From CAZPMC01 sp964587755 (lineage in GTDB: Bacteria; Bacillota; Clostridia; Acetivibrionales; DTU013): a DNA stretch of 15,735 nt. The stretch lies in the NCBI GenBank assembly GCA_964587755.1, contig CAZPMC010000047.1:1-15735 (forward strand), read 5' to 3'. The notes under the pieces were generated by a model, which saw only the letters and a list, made by a program, of their open reading frames with translations, did no database searches and had not been told where the DNA came from. The position numbers and the translations under genes were made by a program. This document shows positions 7,343 to 13,498 of the stretch, piece by piece; the stretch's first letter is position 1; the number at the start of each line of letters is the position of its first letter.

Positions 7343-7371
7343 TTGAATTAAGGAAATTTAAATGATATAAT
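7343..7371 (+). promoter_or_regulatory. Upstream promoter (P1) of the S-layer gene
   Basis: TTGAAT (7343-7348), 17-base spacer, TATAAT (7366-7371), with an extended -10 TG at 7363-7364. Just downstream is a perfect 10-bp inverted repeat (TTGCTAAAAT at 7377-7386, ATTTTAGCAA at 7407-7416) and then a 9-bp hairpin (ACTGCAGCA at 7447-7455 with TGTTGCAGT at 7462-7470, one G-U pair), which would both be in the P1 transcript. Confidence 0.7.
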
Positions 7372-7505
7372 GGTATTTGCTAAAATATGGAGTGCTTATT
7401 GCCGTCATTTTAGCAATCACCAAGTTCAAGTTTAAGTATAAGGATAACTGCAGCAGCGCATTGTTGCAGTACTGTTACATTTTCTTTACACTTGGTTTGG
7501 ACTTG

Positions 7506-7534
7506 TTGACTGGTAAAAATGGCGGTGATATAAT
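7506..7534 (+). promoter_or_regulatory. Main promoter (P2) of the S-layer gene
   Basis: TTGACT (7506-7511), exactly 17 bases, then TATAAT (7529-7534) with an extended -10 TG at 7526-7527. This is close to the ideal vegetative promoter and suits an abundant surface protein. Transcription would start near 7541, giving a leader of about 130 bases. Confidence 0.8.
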
Positions 7535-7540
7535 CAACTT

Positions 7541-7674
7541 GAATTCAGGGGGGTGAGGTTTGCCCTTACTGATGATAGTTGTAAGGCAGGTCGGGTTATT
7601 TCCGGGGGTAGAGGCGTGACCCGGCTTGATTTAGATTGCCTACCCCAAAAAATTACGAGGAGGATTTGAGAATT
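7541..7674 (+). promoter_or_regulatory. Structured 5' leader of the S-layer mRNA with possible pseudoknot
   Basis: After a first hairpin (TGCCCTTAC at 7561-7569 with GTAAGGCA at 7581-7588, one bulge), two interleaved complementary pairs are visible: GTCGGGT (7590-7596) with ACCCGGC (7619-7625), and GGGGTAG (7605-7611) with CTACCCC (7640-7646). The order A-B-A'-B' is an H-type pseudoknot topology, ending 11 bases before the AGGAGG ribosome site at 7658-7663. A short open frame (ATG 7572 or TTG 7560 to TGA 7617-7619) overlaps it. I do not recognise a known riboswitch class. Confidence 0.5.
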
Positions 7675-10350
7675 ATGAGAAATCTCAAAAAGTTACTTGC
7701 AGTTATCGTAGCTATTTGCGTGCTTGCAACATTTACGGTTCCTGCATTTGCTGAAGAGACTGCTAAGACTGATGCTGAAATATGCGAAGATCTTGGTGTA
7801 CTCCAAGGCACCACAAGTGGCGTTGACGCCGAATACCTTGCAAAAGGCACTACAAGGATTCAGGCTGTCATCATTTCACTTAGACTTGCTGGAAAAGAAG
7901 ACGAAGCCTATGAATTTGAAGGCACAGACAATTTTGCTGACGCTGACGAAGTTCAGTGGGCAGACGGAAAAGCAGCTCTTGCTTATGTAAAAGCAAATCC
8001 TGAACTGGGATGGGCTGGTTCTACAAGCGGAAAATTCTTCCCTTACGAAGCTGCATCAGCTCAGATGATCTACAAGGTTCTCCTTGAAGTTCTCGGATAC
8101 AAGCAGGATGTTGACTTTACATGGGGCGAGACTTTAGAATTCGCAGAAGAAGTTGGTCTTGTAAAGGTAGCTGACGTTACTGAGTTGACAAACAACGATG
8201 TAGCTATAGCTATCGTTGAAGCTCTCAAGGCTAATGTTAAAGACGGCGAAAAGACTCTGGCTGAGACTTTAGTAGAAGCTGGCGCTATCGATAGAGAAGC
8301 TGCTGTTGAAGCAGGTCTTTACAGTGCAGAAGCTACTGTTGCAGTTGCACAGACAGGTGCAAAGAAATTTACAGTCTCATATAGTAGGGCTCTTACAGCC
8401 GAAGAAAAAGCTGCTGCGAAATTCACTGTAAAGAAAGGTCTTGTACCTTACAACGTAACGGCAAAATGGGCTGAAGACAACAAATCGGTTGATTTGGAAT
8501 ACAGATACAGCCTTGTTGAAGGCGACTACACCGTAACAGTCGGCGAAGAGTCATTTGCGGTTAAGGTTCAGGCAGCCAAGGTTGCCAAGATTGAAATCCA
8601 GGATGCATATCTGCCGTTAATGGACAACTATGAACTCAAATATGTCGTATACAATCAGTTTGACGAAGATATGGAAATGGCAGTTGCCAACCTGAATGTT
8701 AATGCATTCAACGCTACAAAAGCTGCAGCTGTTACTGTTAGCAACGGCAAAGTTAGCCTTGTTGCAGCAGGAGCTGCTTTAGACGACCAGATTATAGTCA
8801 CTATTGCACACTCATCTGGTATTTCAGCTACAAAGACACTTTCTGTTAAAGCTGCTCCCGCACCGAAGACAATTTCATTCGGTACTGTAGAGCCTCTGAA
8901 AGATAAAACAAGAGTTACTGAAAACGATACAGGTCTTGTATTACCTTACGAGATACTTGACCAGTATGGCGATAAGTTTACTCTTCCAAAGACTACTGCA
9001 GATACTGGTGGGGACAATAACCAGATAGAAATTGGCGGTATTATATTCATGACCAACAAGGCAGATGTTGTTGATCCTGACAACTTCCGTGTTGATGATG
9101 ATGGAGTATTAACATTCAATGCCGGAGATGCCGGAACTGCGACTATTACGGCTACCGTTCCCGCTACCGGCGCGTTTGCCGTAACCACAATTACCGTAGA
9201 AGCTGCCACAGGCCTGAAGACATTTACAATCAGCGAACCTGCCGGCATCGTTGTCGAAGGCGAGAAGATTGAAATACCTTACGTCGCAACAAATACTTAC
9301 GGCGAAGTGATTGAGCCCGATGATTTCACTTACACTCTCGGTACAGGGGCCAACAAGGTGAACATTGTTTCTTCCAACAGCTCTGTTATCGTTGGAGGCA
9401 CTTCCGGGGACTTCGCGTTTGAGGACGGCAAACTCTACATGACTCCAACAGCTGATGGAACAGCTACAGTATATGTTTACGTAGACGGCGCTCTCCAGAA
9501 TACCGTAGTATTCACAGTTAACGAAGCTCCTGAAGCTACCCAGTTTGTTTCGGCTTCATTCAACACATTGTTTGAAGACGACGCAACATATACGGTAACA
9601 GCAGACGATCTGAAAATTATTGATCAGTATGCACGTGACTGGGAAGCTTCGAGCATTTCAATAACATCTGATGCAACTGGTGTTATTACCGCTAGCGGCA
9701 CGACTCTCACGGCTGTCGAACCGGGAACAGCGAAACTTACAATTACCGCAGACGGTCTGACGCTGGATGTCACAGTTAAGGTTATAGCTTCATCAGATAT
9801 CAAGTCCTACAAGATAGCTGAAATCAAAACTATTTACGCAGATGACAATGCGACGGTAGGTGATCCTAATTCAACTGCCTACGAAGTTCCTGTAACTCTT
9901 GAAGGACTGGATGCAAACGGCAACTCTGTAACATTGGTTTCCAATGATCCGGAATTCTCCACAAGCAGCGATTCCGAAATCGCGGCTGTCGTCGACAACA
10001 ATATTTACGGCGTGAAAGCAGGAAAAGCAACAATATCTGCTTGGCTCAATGGCAAGAAGGTTGCGTCCGCAGAGGTAACGGTAAGCGAGGATGCTCCCGT
10101 TGCTACAACTATCGAGTGGGCTGATACCAAGCAAATCAACGAAGGTCAAAACGTAAGCATGCTGATAACCATAAAAGACCAGTATGGTGTTGTGATTACA
10201 CCAACAGTATTCTATGCAGGAGGAACTGTTATTGGTACAAACGGTGCAGCAGGCGCAGTTGACGCAGATACTGTAGAAGAAATCACTGTTATTACATCCA
10301 ACGGGTTATCATCAACTGCTAAAGTTACTATAAAGAATACCGGTATATAA
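7675..10350 (+). CDS. Major S-layer-like protein: signal peptide, divergent SLH repeats, Ig-like repeats
   Basis: 891 residues from ATG 7675, which has AGGAGG 11 bases upstream; the frame opens earlier but only this start gives a clean signal peptide. That peptide has a KK charge, a hydrophobic core and AFA at residues 24-26, with cleavage before EETAKTD. Residues about 30-215 form an SLH-like cell-wall anchor: GTTRIQAVIISLRLAG, FFPYEAASAQMIYKVLLEVLGY, then DFTWGETLEFAEEVGLV. The canonical TRAE motif is largely lost, so the SLH repeats are divergent. The rest is a chain of beta-rich Ig-like (Big_2-like) modules marked by recurring turns such as DQYG, NTYG and DANG. It is acidic, Lys rather than Arg rich, nearly cysteine-free, and uses a restricted, optimised-looking codon set, all as expected of an abundant surface array protein. 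Tandem strong promoters and a strong terminator make it a single-gene unit. S-layer function is inferred. Confidence 0.85.
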   Translation: MRNLKKLLAVIVAICVLATFTVPAFAEETAKTDAEICEDLGVLQGTTSGVDAEYLAKGTTRIQAVIISLRLAGKEDEAYEFEGTDNFADADEVQWADGKAALAYVKANPELGWAGSTSGKFFPYEAASAQMIYKVLLEVLGYKQDVDFTWGETLEFAEEVGLVKVADVTELTNNDVAIAIVEALKANVKDGEKTLAETLVEAGAIDREAAVEAGLYSAEATVAVAQTGAKKFTVSYSRALTAEEKAAAKFTVKKGLVPYNVTAKWAEDNKSVDLEYRYSLVEGDYTVTVGEESFAVKVQAAKVAKIEIQDAYLPLMDNYELKYVVYNQFDEDMEMAVANLNVNAFNATKAAAVTVSNGKVSLVAAGAALDDQIIVTIAHSSGISATKTLSVKAAPAPKTISFGTVEPLKDKTRVTENDTGLVLPYEILDQYGDKFTLPKTTADTGGDNNQIEIGGIIFMTNKADVVDPDNFRVDDDGVLTFNAGDAGTATITATVPATGAFAVTTITVEAATGLKTFTISEPAGIVVEGEKIEIPYVATNTYGEVIEPDDFTYTLGTGANKVNIVSSNSSVIVGGTSGDFAFEDGKLYMTPTADGTATVYVYVDGALQNTVVFTVNEAPEATQFVSASFNTLFEDDATYTVTADDLKIIDQYARDWEASSISITSDATGVITASGTTLTAVEPGTAKLTITADGLTLDVTVKVIASSDIKSYKIAEIKTIYADDNATVGDPNSTAYEVPVTLEGLDANGNSVTLVSNDPEFSTSSDSEIAAVVDNNIYGVKAGKATISAWLNGKKVASAEVTVSEDAPVATTIEWADTKQINEGQNVSMLITIKDQYGVVITPTVFYAGGTVIGTNGAAGAVDADTVEEITVITSNGLSSTAKVTIKNTGI

Positions 10351-10408
10351 TTAATAAAGATAACGGCTGTTATGCTCTGATAAAATCAAAGCTGACAGAA
10401 CGCAGTGT

Positions 10409-10436
10409 AAAGAACCGGCCTTCGGGCCGGTTCTTT
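10409..10436 (+). terminator. Very strong terminator after the S-layer gene
   Basis: A perfect 12-bp stem, AAAGAACCGGCC/GGCCGGTTCTTT, closed by the ultra-stable C(TTCG)G tetraloop. The stem's own 3' arm ends in TTCTTT and serves as the T-tract. The symmetry could let it work on both strands. Confidence 0.9.
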
Positions 10437-10607
10437 CACATGGTTCCGCAAAAATTCCTGCGGCTCGGGTCAGGTAAAATAATACTCCTCCGCGTCAATT
10501 CCGGGGCAAGGCTCAGGAAAAATAAAAAATCGATTTATTTTCAGGAGGACATCCGCTAAAGCTGTCCGCCGGAACATTAATTTCTTTTCTTCATTTTAAC
10601 TGAAAAT
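10437..10607. other. Intergenic block with GC-rich patches; no gene recognised
   Basis: Between the S-layer terminator and the next promoter lies a stretch unlike ordinary A/T-rich spacer. GTTCCG (10442-10447) and CGGAAC (10570-10575) flank it as short inverted repeats. Inside are small hairpins (CCGCA/TGCGG near 10445-10461, GGACA/TGTCC near 10547-10566) and an imperfect A/T hairpin around ATCGAT (10532). No open frame is convincing on either strand. It could be a decayed or miniature repeat element, or simply spacer. Confidence 0.35.
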
Positions 10608-10637
10608 TTAACAATTTCCTTTTTTGCATGGTATAAT
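10608..10637 (+). promoter_or_regulatory. Promoter of the second SLH protein gene
   Basis: TTAACA (10608-10613), 18-base spacer, TATAAT (10632-10637), with an extended -10 TG at 10629-10630. A perfect 12-base palindrome, TATACATGTATA (10637-10648), overlaps the expected start of transcription and could be an operator. Confidence 0.7.
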
Positions 10638-10680
10638 ATACATGTATAAATGTAAATACCAAAGAAAAGAGGTCGGTTGT

Positions 10681-12969
10681 ATGAAGCCAGCAAAGAAAAC
10701 TTTGTCGCTTATAATGGTTGTCATAATGATCCTTTCCAATGCCGTTCCGGCTTTTGCAGCAAATGCTTCCACAGTCGCTGAAAAGGCTGAGGCACTAAAC
10801 TACCTATCACTTCTGCAGGGGAGCGCATCCGGTGACTATATGCTTGACAAGCCTCTTTTAAGAAGTCAGGCAGCTACATTCATAGTCAGGCTCCTTGGAA
10901 GAGTTGAGCATGTAGAGGAAAACAAGCTTGACTACTCTATTACCCAGTTCCCAGACGTGCCCTTTAGCGCATGGTATGCACACTATGTAGGATACTGCAC
11001 CACCCAGGGCATCATAGCAGGAAATGGAGAGGGATACTTTCAGCCAGATGAAAACATCAGTGAGAAGGCTTTTCTAAAGCTTTTGCTTACTGCCTTGGGC
11101 TATGAGTACGGGGTTGATTTCAATTGGAGCAATGTGTTCCAAAAGGCTTATGAGGTCGGGCTTGTATCAGATATAGCCTATCTTACAAAAACAGCAGACA
11201 ATGAAAACTATCTAAGAGCTAATGTTGTCGATGCTATGTACAATGCCCTTACTAAGGTTAATGTTAAAACAAAAATAACACTTCTGCAAAACCTCATAGA
11301 TGAAGGTATAATAACAGAGAACCAGGCGGCCTATGCAGGGTTTGGTGATGGTAAAGGGCCTGAGATAGGTGTAAAGGAAATAAGGTCAATCAGCCAAAAC
11401 AATATTTATATAATGTTTGACAAAAAGATAAAGACATCATCGGGGGTTGTTGTTACTGTCTATGAGACAGGCAACAGCGCAAATACCCTGGAAGCGAAAA
11501 TACTGTCTCAGCAGGTTGATACCATAGTTCTTCAGACAGCGGACCAGATACCGTACATGGGGTATACGGTCGAGATAAAAAATATTATGGCAGAGGGTGA
11601 GACATACCCCTCAACCATTACTGCGACCTTTGAGGGATATAGGGCTTCAGAGCTTAAATCAGACTTCTTTAAAATAAGCAAGGTGGCTCCTGTAAACAGG
11701 AGTACGATAAATATATACTTTACTCACCCTGTAAATGCAAACAGTGCAAAGGCTTCATATTATGAAATATGGCAGGGAGAATCTCTCTTGGCTCAGGGAA
11801 GCTTAAATATGCTGACCGCAGGCTACAGCGGGACTCCGGACAATATGGTCAGTGTAAGCCTGATAGGTGTGACCTTTGCAGAGAATACCCAGTATACCCT
11901 AAAGGTGAGCGGAGAGCTTACGAGCCTGTATACGGTCAAGCTAAATGACGGAGAGGGAGACAGCTACAGGTTCTCAACAGGCAGCCTTTCTGAGAATACA
12001 ACACCAAATACATCAACATTCAGCATGAATAAAATTACTCTGCTGGACTATAGGACTATGCAGCTTGAATTCAATATGGAGGTACACCCCTTAAGGGCTC
12101 AACAGGTATTCAGCTATTACATAACCGATGCATATGGAAATCCTGTTGCGGTGAATAAGGCAGCTATTGCAGGAAGTGGTTCACAGAGCGGGAAACTAGT
12201 TCACTTAAGCATTAACGGCAGCTTTATAAAAAACACGACCTATAAATTAAAGATAAATGAAATAAACGATATAACAAGACAGTATACGATTTTTGATAAG
12301 GATTATACCTTCTCTGGCAATTACCCGGAGAGAACAATATTAAATATTCAGTCTACATCAGCTCTTGATAAAAATACAGTAGCTGTGGTATTTGACAGAG
12401 CGATAGACCCGGTAACAGCTTCTACGAAGGAGTACTACAATATAGCTGGTGTCAGCGCTACCGGCTACTCGGCTATTCCTGCAAAGGCTGTGGTTGACCC
12501 GACCAATGCAAATAGAGTGTTATTGTACCTGCCTGCCGACAAGCCCTTGACATCCGGCAAGACATACAAGCTTACTGTATTGAGCGTAATGAAGGACAAT
12601 CTTGGAAATATCGCTGGTGTAAACAGGGAGGCGACCTTTACAGGCAACAGCTCCGAGGGAGCAAAGCCATATATCACTGACGCTGTCATTATTTCCAAGG
12701 ATACCATTAAGGTGACCACCAGCAGAGATATAGCCTTCAATCTCAGTAATATAAGTGAAGCGAACTATACGCTGGAGTATGACGGCGGAAGCCATGCTGC
12801 AGTTATTGTCAAGTACATTGACAGCAGGACGCTGGTGATTAAATTCGACAGACTGGATTTAGAGAAGGAATATACATTGAGGTTTAATACCCTGACGGAT
12901 GCCTCTGAGCTATACACCAGGACTCAGGCGGACGGACAGAATACAATAAAGGTAAGAATGGGAAAATAG
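10681..12969 (+). CDS. SLH-domain surface protein with SbsA-type Ig-like repeats
   Basis: 762 residues from ATG 10681, with AGAGG eight bases upstream; this start places a standard signal peptide (KK, hydrophobic core, cleavage after AFA at 24-26). Three SLH repeats follow: about residues 33-75 (LLRSQAATFIVRLLG), 88-141 (FPDVPFSAWYAHYVGYCTTQGIIAG, the clearest copy) and 150-192 (YLRANVVDAMYNALTK). SLH repeats bind pyruvylated secondary cell-wall polymer. The remainder is about five Ig-like modules of the SbsA_Ig/Big_5 kind, each with a phrase like N(T)I-YI-FD(K/R)-I near residues 235, 360, 460, 575 and 680. The SLH region shares the LGYxxxVDFxWxxxxxxAxEVGLV pattern with the neighbouring S-layer protein, so the two anchors are homologous, while the Ig portions differ. 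No catalytic domain is seen. Probably a cell-surface structural or accessory S-layer protein. Confidence 0.85.
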   Translation: MKPAKKTLSLIMVVIMILSNAVPAFAANASTVAEKAEALNYLSLLQGSASGDYMLDKPLLRSQAATFIVRLLGRVEHVEENKLDYSITQFPDVPFSAWYAHYVGYCTTQGIIAGNGEGYFQPDENISEKAFLKLLLTALGYEYGVDFNWSNVFQKAYEVGLVSDIAYLTKTADNENYLRANVVDAMYNALTKVNVKTKITLLQNLIDEGIITENQAAYAGFGDGKGPEIGVKEIRSISQNNIYIMFDKKIKTSSGVVVTVYETGNSANTLEAKILSQQVDTIVLQTADQIPYMGYTVEIKNIMAEGETYPSTITATFEGYRASELKSDFFKISKVAPVNRSTINIYFTHPVNANSAKASYYEIWQGESLLAQGSLNMLTAGYSGTPDNMVSVSLIGVTFAENTQYTLKVSGELTSLYTVKLNDGEGDSYRFSTGSLSENTTPNTSTFSMNKITLLDYRTMQLEFNMEVHPLRAQQVFSYYITDAYGNPVAVNKAAIAGSGSQSGKLVHLSINGSFIKNTTYKLKINEINDITRQYTIFDKDYTFSGNYPERTILNIQSTSALDKNTVAVVFDRAIDPVTASTKEYYNIAGVSATGYSAIPAKAVVDPTNANRVLLYLPADKPLTSGKTYKLTVLSVMKDNLGNIAGVNREATFTGNSSEGAKPYITDAVIISKDTIKVTTSRDIAFNLSNISEANYTLEYDGGSHAAVIVKYIDSRTLVIKFDRLDLEKEYTLRFNTLTDASELYTRTQADGQNTIKVRMGK

Positions 12970-13230
12970 AAAAAATAAAAAGTCCTATGAAAACAGCCTG
13001 TTTTGTTCATCCCGTACCTATGGCAATTATCATCCTGTTATTTTGCGGAGCTGAAATTCGTCATAAAGGGAGTTGATTTTTTATGTAAATTAGGATAAAC
13101 TTAGAGGTGTGTTTGTTATTCTAATATTCAAGCTTATCTTAAAAATAATGACAAAATTCTTTTACTCTTTTTGTACGCTAAAATAAAAATAATTGTTGTT
13201 TTGTCTTTTAAGATATATAACTTCAATAAG
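12970..13230. other. Intergenic region after the SLH gene; weak terminator and possible promoter
   Basis: Only a weak terminator candidate is present: AAAACAG/CTGTTTT at 12990-13004 with a short T-rich tail. A TTGTTG (13193-13198), 17 bases, TATAAC (13216-13221) pair is a possible promoter for the downstream gene. Tiny frames around 13000-13090 (for example ATG 13032 to TGA near 13086) are too short and unsupported to call genes; one may be a decayed coding remnant, but I cannot tell. Confidence 0.3.
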
Positions 13231-13498
13231 AAAGGAGGCTTAGATATTTTAATATAAGAAGTTAAACGTTAACCCAACTAAAAAACATATCTGGTTCAGA
13301 CACAAAAGATTAAGCCTCAGACATCAATTCCCAAATTAAAGAAAAGGAGGTACGAATCAGGCGTTTGTCTGCATATTCCGGCTTAACCGATAAGCGGAAA
13401 TTTGCAGAAAATGTATATATGACATGGGAGATTAACTGCAGGTGATGTGAAAAAACACATGGTTATTATTAGTACTGATTATTGCAGGAGGTAATTTT
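13231..13498 (+). promoter_or_regulatory. Leader with repeated Shine-Dalgarno sequences and hairpins before the last gene
   Basis: Three strong SD-like sequences occur: AAAGGAGG (13231-13238), AAAAGGAGG (13342-13350), and AGGAGG just before the real ATG (13486-13491). Only the third has a proper start codon. The first is overlapped by GAGGCTTA (13235-13242), which pairs perfectly with TAAGCCTC (13311-13318). The second is followed by an imperfect long hairpin, CTGCA..TTCCGGCTT (13369-13384) with AAGCGGAA..TGCAG (13392-13407). A 26-codon frame from TTG 13365 to TGA 13443-13445 is open but poorly spaced from its SD. The structure suggests a regulated RNA leader; I recognise no known riboswitch. 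Confidence 0.4.

Noticed and set aside
13280..13410. Possible c-di-GMP (GEMM) or T-box type riboswitch before the last gene.
   Set aside because: The hallmark conserved segments of those classes are not present; only generic hairpins and SD sequences are seen.
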